From Pseudomonas frederiksbergensis (GTDB taxonomy: Bacteria; Pseudomonadota; Gammaproteobacteria; Pseudomonadales; Pseudomonadaceae), in NCBI RefSeq assembly GCF_001952935.1, contig NZ_CP018319.1, forward strand, positions 1,043,501-1,107,500: a stretch of 64,000 nt of DNA, read 5' to 3'. The notes beneath the pieces are model-generated. The model saw only the letters and a program-made list of their open reading frames with translations. It ran no database searches and was not told where the DNA came from. This document shows positions 7,467 to 17,048 of the stretch, piece after piece. The position numbers and the translations under genes were made by a program. Each line of letters opens with the position of its first letter. Position 1 is the stretch's first letter.

Positions 7467-8216
7467 CTAGTGTTTACTGATGAACGCTGACAACGCCGCA
7501 ATCGCTTCCGCCGAGCGCAGCCGTTGAGTGAACTGTGCGCTCTCTTCTTCTATAGCCTTGCGCAGTTGTTCGCGGTCCGCGGCGTTCATCAATTGCTTGC
7601 TGATGCGCACCGCTTCCGGCGGCAGCGTCTCGAAACGCAACGCCATCTCCCGTGCCTTGGTCAACGCCGCTTCGCCACTGTCCAAGGCTTCGGTCGCTAT
7701 CCCCCACTGCGCGGCCTGCTCACCACTGAAGCCTTCGCCCAACAGTAACAACTGCGCCGCTTTGGCCTGCCCGAGCAACCGCGGCAGGATCAGGCTGGAA
7801 CCAAACTCCGGACATAACCCGAGATTCACGAACGGCATGCGCAGGCGCGCATCGCGGCTGACATACACCAGATCGCAATGCAGTAACATCGTCGTGCCAA
7901 TGCCCACGGCTGCACCGGCCACGGCGGCAATCACCGGTTTGCGGCATTCGAGCAGGTTGAGCATGAATTGAAACACCGGGCTGTCGAGGTTGCCCGGCGG
8001 TTGCTGGATGAAGTCGGCGATGTCGTTGCCGGCGGTGAAGCACTCGGCAGTCCCGGTGATCAGCACGGCATTGATTTCAGGGTCGGTGTCCGCCAGTTTC
8101 AGCGCTTCGGCCAAGTGGCTGTACATGGCGCGGGTCAGGGCGTTTTTCTTGTCTGGGCGGTTGAAGCGCAGGGTCAGCAGGCCGCGCTCGCGTTCAAACT
8201 GGATGGCATCGCTCAT
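7467..8216 (-). CDS. Enoyl-CoA hydratase/isomerase family protein
   Basis: A 249-residue crotonase-fold protein. Crotonase features are visible: 'FNRPDKKNALT' near the start, the CoA/oxyanion loop 'ECFTAGNDIADF' (~residues 58-70) and 'PVIAAVAGAAVGIGTTMLLHCDLVY' (~95-120). The position of the usual hydratase Glu pair is partly replaced, so the exact reaction (hydratase versus isomerase) is open. The ATG at 8216 is chosen; a TTG at 8249 overlapping the upstream stop would add 11 residues. It is third in a minus-strand run with the cyclase and the ferredoxin-type reductase, an order I recall from P. aeruginosa (PA4332-PA4330). Confidence 0.85.
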   Translation of the reverse strand: MSDAIQFERERGLLTLRFNRPDKKNALTRAMYSHLAEALKLADTDPEINAVLITGTAECFTAGNDIADFIQQPPGNLDSPVFQFMLNLLECRKPVIAAVAGAAVGIGTTMLLHCDLVYVSRDARLRMPFVNLGLCPEFGSSLILPRLLGQAKAAQLLLLGEGFSGEQAAQWGIATEALDSGEAALTKAREMALRFETLPPEAVRISKQLMNAADREQLRKAIEEESAQFTQRLRSAEAIAALSAFISKH

Positions 8217-8245
8217 GGTCGGTCTCGCGTCTGAAAAATCAGCGC

Positions 8246-9181
8246 TCAACCGCGCAGAACAAAAACGTCCGCCAGCAGTTGATTACGCGGCAATCCTGCC
8301 AGGTACAAGCGCCGAGCAAAGGCGTCGACGCTGTCAGGGGCCCCGCAGAGTAAGGCCAGGGTTTGCCGTGAAACAAGCCGCAGTTGCGCCAAAGCCTCTG
8401 GCAACTCGGCCGCTGTCCACAGCTCAACGCTCAGGTTCGCGCGGCTGGCGGCCATGGCTTGCAGGGGTTTGGCCAGGTAATGCGCCTCGGCATCATGGGC
8501 CAGGTGAATGACGCGAATGGCACCTTGGTGATCTTGCCGTAGCGCTTCACGCAAGATGCCGAACAACGGCCCCAAACCGGTGCCGGCGGCCATCAGCCAA
8601 AGCGGTCGGGTGTTCCAGTCCGGGTCGTAATGCAAGGCCCCGCCGCGCAGTTCGCCGAGGCGGAGCGCATCGCCGATTTTCAGTTGACGGGCCGCATCGC
8701 TGAATTCCCCCGGCTGGCGACAATCGAGGTGGAACTCCAGGAAACGGTCTTCTTCCGGCAGACTGGCCAACGAATACGGGCGCGCCACGTTGCCCGCCCA
8801 TAACACCAGATGCTGCCCGGCGCTGTAGCGCAACGGACGCTCGGGGATCAGGCGCAAACGCAACACGCTGGCGCTTAGCCAATCGACCGCCGCCACCTCG
8901 GCCGGGCGGCCGTCCTGTAGCGGATCGAACGTGTGGACTTGCAAGTCCTCGACCACCTGGCACTGACACGCCAGGCGCCAGCCTTGCTGTCGTTGGTCTG
9001 CGCTCAGGGCGTCGGGGCGGCTGTCACTCGGCAGACCTTGGACACATTGCACCAGACACGCATGGCAACTGCCGGCACGACAGCTGTAAGGCACCGACAC
9101 GCCGTTCTGATTCAACGCATCGAGCAGGTTGCTGCCCGCCGACACCGACCATTGGCGTTCGCCAACCCGTAACTCAGGCAT
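8246..9181 (-). CDS. 2Fe-2S ferredoxin / FAD-NAD(P) reductase (CDP-6-deoxy-glucose-reductase type)
   Basis: A 311-residue fusion of a plant-type 2Fe-2S domain and a ferredoxin-NADP+ reductase module. The cluster motif 'CRAGSCHACLVQC' (~residues 35-47) with a distal Cys near 'CQCQVVEDL' (~80) binds the 2Fe-2S centre. The FAD segment 'RPYSLAS' (~140) and the nicotinamide-binding 'MAAGTGLGPLFGIL' (~205) follow. It would pass electrons from NAD(P)H to an oxygenase or similar partner that is not evident here. The ATG at 9181 overlaps the upstream cyclase stop by 8 nt, indicating translational coupling. The 29 in-frame residues further upstream lie inside the cyclase gene and are not needed. Confidence 0.85.
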   Translation of the reverse strand: MPELRVGERQWSVSAGSNLLDALNQNGVSVPYSCRAGSCHACLVQCVQGLPSDSRPDALSADQRQQGWRLACQCQVVEDLQVHTFDPLQDGRPAEVAAVDWLSASVLRLRLIPERPLRYSAGQHLVLWAGNVARPYSLASLPEEDRFLEFHLDCRQPGEFSDAARQLKIGDALRLGELRGGALHYDPDWNTRPLWLMAAGTGLGPLFGILREALRQDHQGAIRVIHLAHDAEAHYLAKPLQAMAASRANLSVELWTAAELPEALAQLRLVSRQTLALLCGAPDSVDAFARRLYLAGLPRNQLLADVFVLRG

Positions 9182-10292
9182 CGACGTTCTCCCACGCGGC
9201 CGCGCACCGATTGCGGCCGTCACGCTTGGCGCGATAAAGCGCCTGATCGGCACGCTGCAAGGCTTCATCGAGATCGTCGCCCAACTCGAGCAACGTCATG
9301 CCCGCCGACAAGCTGAGATGAGCGACGTTGAGTCCGATCAATTGCACATCGGTGAACGCGATGCGCAGGCGCTCGCAACAGGAGGTCAACCGCTCGGCGT
9401 TGCAATCGGGCAACAGCACGACGAATTCTTCGCCACCGTAACGGGCCAGGACATCGCCATCGCGCAAGCAGGCGGTGGCCACGGCGGCAAAGGCTTGCAG
9501 CACCTGATCACCGGCGGCATGGCCGTGCACATCGTTGATCCGCTTGAAATGGTCGAGGTCGATCAGCGCCAGGCCATGCATGACATTGGCGTCCATGGCC
9601 TTCAGCTCACGGGAGGCCAGGCGCAGGAAATGCCGGCGATTGAACAGCCCCGTCAGCTCGTCGGTGGCCACCAGGTCTTCGAGCTGGCGCATCATCCCGC
9701 GCAGGGTGTCCTGATGCGCCTGCAAGGCAAATCGGCGCTGACGCATGCGTTGACGGGAAGCCTGGACGTGACGGGCATACAGTTCCAGCCAGACCAGCAC
9801 GATGAGCAGCACGCACACCTGCAACGCGGCCAGTGCCGGGTCGGGCAACTGGAAGTGGTAACCCTCCCACAGCGTGATCGCGCTGAAACTGACGAACACC
9901 AACAGCGCGCACCGCAAGAAGGCAAAGCGCGAAAGATGGAACAAGCCGAACAACAGAATCAGCACGTAGAACACCAGGAACGCGCCGCGAGCCTCGTCCA
10001 GGTGGGCGATCAGCCAGGTTTGCCAACCCAGCCCCAGCAACACTTGCGCTTCGGTCAGGCTGGGGTCGGAAAAACGCAGGTTGCAGCCGCTGTAAAACAC
10101 CACGAACAACGCGGCCTGGCTGATGACGACCAGCGCACTGCCGATGGCCACGTTGGCCAGGGATTGCTCGTAATGGCCGGTGAAAAACGCCAGCCACAAC
10201 AGCATCAAAGCCAGGGCGTAAGTGCCGGCTGCGAGGGCGAAGCGTTTGAGCAACAAGCGCTGGATGGCGTTATGGGTCAATCGTTGACTCAC
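9174..10292 (-). CDS. Membrane diguanylate cyclase (GGDEF), SadC-locus position
   Basis: A 372-residue protein with about six hydrophobic segments (roughly residues 18-38, 47-67, 100-118, 123-142, 155-175), then a full GGDEF domain (~205-372). The active site GGEEF is at 286-290, and an inhibitory I-site RDGD at 277-280 has the standard 5-residue spacing, so product feedback is expected. It should synthesise c-di-GMP at the inner membrane. Position between the reductase and fumarase genes matches P. aeruginosa sadC, although SadC is longer (about 490 residues by memory), so the symbol is left empty. The stop overlaps the next gene by 8 nt. Confidence 0.88.
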   Translation of the reverse strand: MSQRLTHNAIQRLLLKRFALAAGTYALALMLLWLAFFTGHYEQSLANVAIGSALVVISQAALFVVFYSGCNLRFSDPSLTEAQVLLGLGWQTWLIAHLDEARGAFLVFYVLILLFGLFHLSRFAFLRCALLVFVSFSAITLWEGYHFQLPDPALAALQVCVLLIVLVWLELYARHVQASRQRMRQRRFALQAHQDTLRGMMRQLEDLVATDELTGLFNRRHFLRLASRELKAMDANVMHGLALIDLDHFKRINDVHGHAAGDQVLQAFAAVATACLRDGDVLARYGGEEFVVLLPDCNAERLTSCCERLRIAFTDVQLIGLNVAHLSLSAGMTLLELGDDLDEALQRADQALYRAKRDGRNRCAAAWENVDA

Positions 10293-10755
10293 CGTGCGAA
10301 GGGAGGCTGCTTGAGTGTCCTACTCTACAGACCGAATGCCACTTTAGTTGCGCGCCTGATAAATGACCATTCAATTTTCAGGGCGAAAAACTGGCGTCAA
10401 AGGCATGACCCAAAGAAGTGATAATCCTGTGGCGAGGGATCTTGCTCCCGCTGGGCTGCGAAGCGGCCCTCTGCATTCTTTCAGTGATAACTTGCTTGCA
10501 GGTTTTACGACTGCTTCGCAGCCGAGCGGGAGCAAGCTCCCTCGCCACAAAAGCAAAAAAACCGCACCTGCCTTTATGCGACCAACGATTGACTGTCGGC
10601 GGGTGTGCCCGGAACCGAGGCGCGTTATACTGCCGCGCCTTTTTAGCGTCGCGCCAGCAGCCCCGGCGTGCCTTGAAAGGTGCTTGCAACCGACCGATAC
10701 ACCCAAGCTGCAAGCACCTTATTGAATGTTCCCGTCTTTTAGAGGAGCGCGACTC
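10293..10755. other. Intergenic region between cyclase and fumarase
   Basis: Divergent promoter region. It holds a second-family REP pair (10428-10549) and a -10-like TATACT at 10626-10631 about 125 nt before fumarase, with no convincing -35 at the right spacing. Nothing else recognisable. Confidence 0.6.
10428..10549. repeat. REP pair (TGTGGCGAGGGAGCTTGCTCCC family)
   Basis: Inverted copies of TGTGGCGAGGGA..CTTGCTCCCGCT flank a ~55-nt centre. The same family recurs at 44013-44144 and 57998-58090. Confidence 0.85.
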
Positions 10756-12279
10756 ATGACCGTGATCAAGCAAGACGACCTGATTCAGAGCGTTGCCGAC
10801 GCCCTGCAATTCATTTCCTACTACCACCCCGTTGACTTCATCCAGGCGATGCACGAAGCCTACCTGCGCGAAGAATCGCCAGCGGCCCGTGACTCCATGG
10901 CGCAAATCCTGATCAACTCGCGGATGTGCGCCACCGGCCACCGCCCGATCTGCCAGGACACCGGCATCGTTACCGTCTTCGTTCGCGTGGGCATGGACGT
11001 ACGCTGGGATGGCGCCACCATGGGCCTGGACGACATGATCAACGAAGGCGTGCGCCGGGCTTACAACCTGCCGGAAAACGTCTTGCGTGCCTCGATCCTC
11101 GCCGACCCGGCGGGCGCTCGTAAAAACACCAAGGACAACACCCCCGCCGTTATCCACTACTCCATCGTTCCGGGTAACACCGTGGAAGTGGACGTGGCGG
11201 CCAAGGGCGGCGGTTCCGAGAACAAGTCGAAAATGGCCATGCTTAACCCGTCCGACTCGATCGTTGACTGGGTGCTGAAAACCGTTCCGGAAATGGGCGC
11301 CGGCTGGTGCCCACCGGGCATGCTCGGCATTGGCATCGGCGGCACCGCCGAGAAAGCCGCCGTGATGGCCAAGGAAGTGTTGATGGAATCCATCGACATT
11401 CACGAGCTGAAAAAGCGCGGCCCGTCCAACCGTATCGAAGAGATGCGCCTGGAGCTGTTCGAGAAGGTCAACCAACTGGGCATCGGCGCCCAGGGCCTGG
11501 GTGGCCTGACCACCGTGCTCGACGTGAAGATCATGGATTACCCGACCCACGCCGCTTCGTTGCCGGTGTGCATGATCCCGAACTGCGCCGCCACCCGTCA
11601 CGCGCACTTCGTGCTCGACGGTTCCGGCCCGGCCTCCCTGGAAGCGCCACCGCTGGACGCCTACCCGGAAATCGTCTGGGAAGCCGGCCCATCGGCCCGT
11701 CGTGTCAACCTCGACACCCTGACCCCGGAAGACGTGCAGAGCTGGAAGCCGGGCGAAACCGTCCTGCTCAACGGCAAGATGCTCACCGGTCGCGACGCGG
11801 CGCACAAGCGCATGGTCGAGATGCTGAACAAGGGTGAAACCCTGCCGGTGGACCTCAAGGGTCGCTTCATCTACTACGTCGGCCCGGTCGATCCGGTGCG
11901 CGAAGAAGTGGTTGGCCCTGCCGGCCCGACCACTGCGACGCGGATGGACAAGTTCACCCGTCAGATCCTCGAACAAACCGGCCTGTTGGGCATGATCGGC
12001 AAATCCGAGCGCGGCCCGACCGCGATCGAAGCGATCAAGGACCACAAAGCCGTTTACCTGATGGCAGTCGGCGGCGCGGCTTATCTGGTGGCACAAGCCA
12101 TCAAGAAATCCCGCGTGGTGGCTTTCGCCGAACTGGGCATGGAAGCGATCTACGAGTTCGACGTCAAGGACATGCCGGTGACGGTTGCCGTAGACAGCAA
12201 GGGTGAGTCGGTACACATCACCGGTCCGGCCATCTGGCAGAAAAAGATCAGTGAAAGCCTGGCGGTAGAAGTGCAGTAA
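10756..12279 (+). CDS. Class I (iron-sulfur) fumarate hydratase
   Basis: A 507-residue class I fumarase catalysing fumarate to malate in the TCA cycle. It carries 'CATGHRPICQDTG' (first cluster Cys region, ~residues 56-68), a middle segment 'SLPVCMIPNCAATRHAHFVLDG' (~270-290), and the C-terminal beta domain 'VGPAGPTTATRMDKFT' (~390) and 'FDVKDMPVTVAVDSKG'. The 4Fe-4S cluster makes the enzyme oxidant- and iron-sensitive. The ATG at 10756 has AGAGGAG 9 nt upstream; an earlier in-frame ATG at 10726 lacks a site. A strong terminator follows. Confidence 0.93.
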   Translation: MTVIKQDDLIQSVADALQFISYYHPVDFIQAMHEAYLREESPAARDSMAQILINSRMCATGHRPICQDTGIVTVFVRVGMDVRWDGATMGLDDMINEGVRRAYNLPENVLRASILADPAGARKNTKDNTPAVIHYSIVPGNTVEVDVAAKGGGSENKSKMAMLNPSDSIVDWVLKTVPEMGAGWCPPGMLGIGIGGTAEKAAVMAKEVLMESIDIHELKKRGPSNRIEEMRLELFEKVNQLGIGAQGLGGLTTVLDVKIMDYPTHAASLPVCMIPNCAATRHAHFVLDGSGPASLEAPPLDAYPEIVWEAGPSARRVNLDTLTPEDVQSWKPGETVLLNGKMLTGRDAAHKRMVEMLNKGETLPVDLKGRFIYYVGPVDPVREEVVGPAGPTTATRMDKFTRQILEQTGLLGMIGKSERGPTAIEAIKDHKAVYLMAVGGAAYLVAQAIKKSRVVAFAELGMEAIYEFDVKDMPVTVAVDSKGESVHITGPAIWQKKISESLAVEVQ

Positions 12280-12298
12280 GCGCTTGAGCTTGCCGATA

Positions 12299-12338
12299 CG
12301 GCCGGGTCGTCTTTCAGATGACCCGGCCGTTTTTTTTG
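12299..12338 (+). terminator. Rho-independent terminator of fumarase
   Basis: CGGCCGGGTC pairs with GACCCGGCCG, followed by eight T residues. Confidence 0.9.
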
Positions 12339-12408
12339 CGTGCCACTTTTACTATTCGCTATAACGCACAGCGTTTTTCAACATATTCGATCTAGAAAAC
12401 CCCGCCCC

Positions 12409-12428
12409 ACCTGTCAGATGTGACAGGT
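12409..12428 (+). promoter_or_regulatory. LuxR-type box upstream of tcB
   Basis: ACCTGTCAGATGTGACAGGT: nine of ten base pairs of the 20-bp dyad match, in the exact NNCT-N12-AGNN layout of AHL-receptor boxes. It lies 87 nt before the tcB ATG, identical to the large Ig-like gene. A box centred at -42.5 would place transcription start near 12461. Confidence 0.55.
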
Positions 12429-12515
12429 CACACCTTCCCCTGATTTTGTTAGCGTCGCTCTATCACGCGACTCCGTTGCTATGGGAGAGCGCAAAGCCGA
12501 TACAGGATCAGCCCC

Positions 12516-15500
12516 ATGGAAGAGCAAGCGTCCCTGAGCATCACTGAACCCTCGATCGCCAAGAGCGCTTCCATTGCCACGATCGGCAAAAGCTGGGGAT
12601 CGGTCGGCGTAACGGGCAGTGCGTCATTCGAATTGCCGCTGCCCCTTTCAGCAGGGCGCGGTTTCGACCCCGCCATGACGCTGGGTTATGACAGCCAGGG
12701 TGGTAACGGCCCGTTCGGCATTGGCTGGCGTTTGGGGACCAGTGCCATCACTCGCCAGACCAGCAAGGGTGTGCCCGAGTACCTCGCCACCGACATCATG
12801 GTGGGGCCAGGTGGCGAGGAGTTGATGCCCGAGCTGGATGAAGAGGGCAAGCCAAAGACCAGGATCGAAACCCAATACCGCGGGCTTCCCATAGGCGAGC
12901 ACAGCGTGGTGCGCTACTGGCCGCGGGTCGAGAGTTCGTTCGATCTGATCGAGCTGTGGCGTTCTGACGTCACCCCTCAAGGATTCTGGCTAGTACATGG
13001 CGCAGACGGAAGCCTTCATCTTTATGGCAAAACTGCGGTATCCCGTCGGGCAGACCCTCAGGCCGAAGACCGGGTAGGCGTTTGGCTTCTGCAGGAAAGC
13101 ATGAATGCTCATGGCGAGCACATTTGCTTCGAGTACAAGCCAGAAGAACCTCATGATCCAGACAATGCACATGACTACAGCGCTCAGCGTTACTTGCATC
13201 GCGTGCTGTATGGCAATTTCGAGGCAAGCAGCCACTTGTATGGCTGGAACGTACTGAAGCTGGCGCCCCCTTCGTGGCATTTCCACCTGCTGTTCGACTA
13301 CGGCGAACGCACCCTCGACCGGGAAGAGAAGCCGATCTACGGCCCGCCGTTCGATGCTCCCGGCAATGGTCATGGTGAGTGGCAATTGCGCAGCGATCCC
13401 TTCCATAGCTACACCTATGGTTTCGAACTGGGCACCCGACGCCTGTGCCATCAAGTGCTGATGTTTCATCACTTTCCAGAGCTGGGCGCAAAACCGGCGC
13501 TGGTTCGGCGATTGCTGCTGCAATACCGGTCGACGCCCCAGAAGTACACTCAACTGGCCAAAGCGCACTATCAGGCGTACGACGCCAGCGGCGCCGTGGA
13601 AAACATGCCGCCGGTGGTTTTCGACTATTCAGAGTTCGAACTCAACAAGCAGTCGAGTCCGTTTTTCCCGTTCGAAAACATGCCCGGCATCGAGGACGGT
13701 GCGCTCCACCAATGCGTTGATCTGTTCGGTGAAGGTGTGCCGGGGTTTCTCTGCCGTTACGACCAGAGCTGGTATTACCGCGAACCCTTGCGCGCGCTGA
13801 CAAGTGCCGATGACATCCACTACGGTCCCTGGACAGAACTGTCGCGAATTCCCGTAGCCGATCGCAACCAACCAACCTATCAGGCATTGACCGACATGAC
13901 CGGCGACGGCCGGCTGGACTGGATCCTCGCGTCCCCCGGCATGAGCGGTTTCCACACCCTTAACCCCGATCGCAGCTGGTCAGGGTTCATTCCCTTTACA
14001 GCATTCCCGGTAGAGTTTTTCCAAACGCTTACACAGTCTGGCGACTTGATGGGCGACGGGCTCAGCTCGATGGCACTGATCGGCCCGCGCAGCGTGCGCC
14101 TGTACGCCAATCGGCGTGAGGAAGGTTTCGCGCCGGGCCAGGACGTCGAGCACACACCGGACACCGACCGCCTGCCGCTGTTCAGCAACGCTCGCAGCGA
14201 ACTGGTGTTGCTCGGCAATTTACTGGGCAGCGACATGACCGAGCTGTGCCGCATCCGGCACGACGAAATCAAATGCTGGCCGAACCTCGGGCACGGTCGG
14301 TTCGGCAAGGGTTTTGTCATGAGTGCCCTGCCCTTCGACTACGCGACATTCGACGCGGCGCGGGTGCGGATTGCCGACCTGGACGGCTCCGGTGCACCGG
14401 CACTGATTTATCTGAAGTCCGATTGTTTCGAGATCTATTTCAATCACGGCGGCAATGGTCTGGAGCAAATCCCCGTAACGGTCCCGTGGCCCGAAGGAAT
14501 CCGCTACGACAACCTGTGCCAGGTCACCCTCGCCGACTTGCAGGGTTTGGGGTGCGCGAGCCTGATCTTGACCGTGCCGCACATGAAACCACGGCACTGG
14601 CGCTACGATTTTGTCAGCGCCAAACCGTACATGCTGGTCGCCAGCAACAACAACATGGGCTGCAGCACCCAGGTGGTGTATCGCAGTTCGGCGCAGGAAT
14701 GGCTGGATGAAAAAAATCGGATACTCAAGCTCAAACGTCTGCCGATTTCCTACTTGCCGTTCCCGGTGCCCGTGGTCAAGCAACAAAGCCAGCTCGATGA
14801 AATCACCGGCAACTGCCTGAACCAGTTTTTCCAGTATTTGCAGGGTTATTACGATGGCCAGAACCGCGAGTTTCGTGGCTTTGGCCTGCTGCGCCAGACC
14901 GACAGCGAAACGGCCACACGGGCAGATGACACCGGTTTTACCGCCCCGGCGCTGGTCTGCACCTGGTTCCACACCGGACGGCAAATCGACCTGCCACGCG
15001 ATGGCTATTTCAACAGTGACTCCGAAGCCTGTGATTTGAAACCCACGCTGTTCTGCCAGTATCACCGCAACGACGCTTTCGATGAGCCGATCCCGCCGCC
15101 CGATGAAGCCACCGCCCACGAAATCGCCAACGCCCTTGCAGGTTCGGTGTTGCGCGTGGAGACCTACGCCGCTGACGATGACCTGGCCACGGCAGTGCCG
15201 TTTGCGGTGGAGGAAAATCGTTACAAGGTCCGCGAGCTGCGCAAAAAGGCAGACCAAGACGCGCACCCGGTCATGCTGCCCTTGCAACTGGAGAAGATCA
15301 GTTATCAGTACGAACGCTTCGTGAATGACCCGCTGTGCCGACAGGAAATCACCTTGAGCCATGACGAGTTCGGGCTGCCTGTACATGCCATCACGGTCAG
15401 CTATGCGCGACGCCAGACCGAGCAGGATGAACCGCCCTTCGACGACGTCGATGAGCAGAAATGGTGGCTTGATGCCCATGACCCGGCGCAACAGTCCTAT

Positions 15501-17048
15501 TACCTGAATGAAACCCGCGCCGAGTTCATTCATTTGCAGGAGGACCTGCAAGGCTGGCGACTGGGTTTGCCCTATCGGCAACGGGGCAACGCACTGGTAC
15601 TGCCCAAGAAGCCAGCCTCCGGGGGACTCGCCCCCGCAGACATTTCTTATGAAGGGCTTCTCGAACTGTACGCCTCGCCCGAATGGGTGGCTCAGCGGCT
15701 ACTGACCACGCAGTCGGTCTATCGCTACTTCAAGACCGACGACCGAACACTGCTTGCCGACGGCGAGGCTGATTTCGAGGCACTGCGGGCACCGCTGGAA
15801 ATTGCCCAACTGGACAAGACCGCACTGCAAGCCTACGACACGGTGCCGTTGCTGGATATTCGGGACGAACTGGAAAAAATCGGTTATTCGGCCATGCCTC
15901 TGGTGCTGGGGATAGACCCAGAGGCAGACGAGGAAGAGAACAAGGAGAGAAACCTATGGTCGTCCCGGTACGGTTTTGCCAAGTACGGCGAGCTCGATAG
16001 TTTTTACAAAGTGATGGCGTACAACGAAACGCCCAGTTACGGCATCACCACAGCCTGCTACGACGCCTACAGTCTGCTGCCGAAAAGCATCACCCAGCCG
16101 GACGGATGCGAAGCCCGTTTCGAATATGACTATCACGCGCTGCAACTCATGCGCAGCTTCGATGCCAATGACAATGTCGAGGAAGCCCTTTACGAGCCGT
16201 CCGGGCAACCCCTTGCCATCAGTTTTTATGGCACTGAAGGCGGCGAAAAAGTTGGTTTTTGCCCCCTCGGCGAACAAGATCGTCCCGAGGACCATCGCCC
16301 GGGCCCTGCCATCGAAGATCCCAAAGGCGCCCTGAAAAAAGCTGCCAGTGTATTGCGCAAGGACCTGTTCAGCTGGATGGGCAAACTCCCCCCGTCCGTC
16401 AGCCAGACACCTGACTGGCTGGCCACCTGGATCGCCCAGGGTTACGTGCTACCCAGCCTGCACATTTGCGCCAGCGCCCGCCGTCGCCTGTCCCGGCTCA
16501 AGTCCCTGACCGCGCCTGAACAAGCGCTGCTCGACCTGATCCGCACGGTGCCCCGCGAACCGGTGCACAGCGTCGTCCTCACCGCCGACCGCTATTGGGA
16601 TGATGAGCTGCAACAAATCCAGATCGTCAAAGTCTTTGTGGACGGTTTCGGCCGGACACTGCAGACCAAACAGTTGGTCGAGCCGGGGCTGGCTTTTGTG
16701 GTGGAAAACGGTGAGCTGGTGATTGAAGACGGCAAGCCAAAAATTGCCCACGCCGACCCGCGCTGGCGCGTCAGCGAACGTGTGGAATACAACAACAAGG
16801 GGTTGGCCGTTCGGGCATTTCGCCCTTACTTCGCCGATGGACATTGCTATATCAATGACCATTCCTTCCGGGAGTTCGGCCATCACGATCAGAACTTTTA
16901 CGACGTGCTGGGTCGCCTGTACAAAGTCATCAACGCCAAAGGAGATGTCGCGTTCGAGATCATCCATCCCTGGTACACCACCAGCCTGGATTTCAACGAC
17001 ACCTACGTTGCGCCGCCGGAAGGAGAACTGAAGGCAGGCAAGCCATGA
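12516..17048 (+). CDS. Tc toxin B component (TcaC/TcdB family)
   Basis: A 1510-residue TcB protein, the family's usual length. The N-terminal SpvB domain (~residues 25-330) is clear from 'SASFELPLPLSAGRGFDP' and 'GPFGIGWRLG'. FG-GAP-like 'DMTGDGRLDWI' and 'LADLQGLGCASL' repeats (~460-690), the TcdB middle domains (~650-1050), and RHS-type sequence toward the C-terminus follow. TcB and TcC together form the hollow cocoon that encloses the toxic C-terminus and docks on the TcA injection pentamer. No TcA gene is present in this window. TcB and TcC overlap as ATGA, so translation is coupled. It lacks a signal peptide, as usual for Tc proteins. Confidence 0.9.
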   Translation: MEEQASLSITEPSIAKSASIATIGKSWGSVGVTGSASFELPLPLSAGRGFDPAMTLGYDSQGGNGPFGIGWRLGTSAITRQTSKGVPEYLATDIMVGPGGEELMPELDEEGKPKTRIETQYRGLPIGEHSVVRYWPRVESSFDLIELWRSDVTPQGFWLVHGADGSLHLYGKTAVSRRADPQAEDRVGVWLLQESMNAHGEHICFEYKPEEPHDPDNAHDYSAQRYLHRVLYGNFEASSHLYGWNVLKLAPPSWHFHLLFDYGERTLDREEKPIYGPPFDAPGNGHGEWQLRSDPFHSYTYGFELGTRRLCHQVLMFHHFPELGAKPALVRRLLLQYRSTPQKYTQLAKAHYQAYDASGAVENMPPVVFDYSEFELNKQSSPFFPFENMPGIEDGALHQCVDLFGEGVPGFLCRYDQSWYYREPLRALTSADDIHYGPWTELSRIPVADRNQPTYQALTDMTGDGRLDWILASPGMSGFHTLNPDRSWSGFIPFTAFPVEFFQTLTQSGDLMGDGLSSMALIGPRSVRLYANRREEGFAPGQDVEHTPDTDRLPLFSNARSELVLLGNLLGSDMTELCRIRHDEIKCWPNLGHGRFGKGFVMSALPFDYATFDAARVRIADLDGSGAPALIYLKSDCFEIYFNHGGNGLEQIPVTVPWPEGIRYDNLCQVTLADLQGLGCASLILTVPHMKPRHWRYDFVSAKPYMLVASNNNMGCSTQVVYRSSAQEWLDEKNRILKLKRLPISYLPFPVPVVKQQSQLDEITGNCLNQFFQYLQGYYDGQNREFRGFGLLRQTDSETATRADDTGFTAPALVCTWFHTGRQIDLPRDGYFNSDSEACDLKPTLFCQYHRNDAFDEPIPPPDEATAHEIANALAGSVLRVETYAADDDLATAVPFAVEENRYKVRELRKKADQDAHPVMLPLQLEKISYQYERFVNDPLCRQEITLSHDEFGLPVHAITVSYARRQTEQDEPPFDDVDEQKWWLDAHDPAQQSYYLNETRAEFIHLQEDLQGWRLGLPYRQRGNALVLPKKPASGGLAPADISYEGLLELYASPEWVAQRLLTTQSVYRYFKTDDRTLLADGEADFEALRAPLEIAQLDKTALQAYDTVPLLDIRDELEKIGYSAMPLVLGIDPEADEEENKERNLWSSRYGFAKYGELDSFYKVMAYNETPSYGITTACYDAYSLLPKSITQPDGCEARFEYDYHALQLMRSFDANDNVEEALYEPSGQPLAISFYGTEGGEKVGFCPLGEQDRPEDHRPGPAIEDPKGALKKAASVLRKDLFSWMGKLPPSVSQTPDWLATWIAQGYVLPSLHICASARRRLSRLKSLTAPEQALLDLIRTVPREPVHSVVLTADRYWDDELQQIQIVKVFVDGFGRTLQTKQLVEPGLAFVVENGELVIEDGKPKIAHADPRWRVSERVEYNNKGLAVRAFRPYFADGHCYINDHSFREFGHHDQNFYDVLGRLYKVINAKGDVAFEIIHPWYTTSLDFNDTYVAPPEGELKAGKP

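Noticed and set aside
10589..10631. TTGACT and TATACT as a fumarase promoter
   Set aside because: The two hexamers are 31 bp apart, too far for a sigma-70 promoter. Only the -10-like hexamer may be real.
10378..12216. Very long open frame (612 codons) antisense to fumarase
   Set aside because: It covers the complete fumarase gene and a REP region. Composition is that of a shadow frame.
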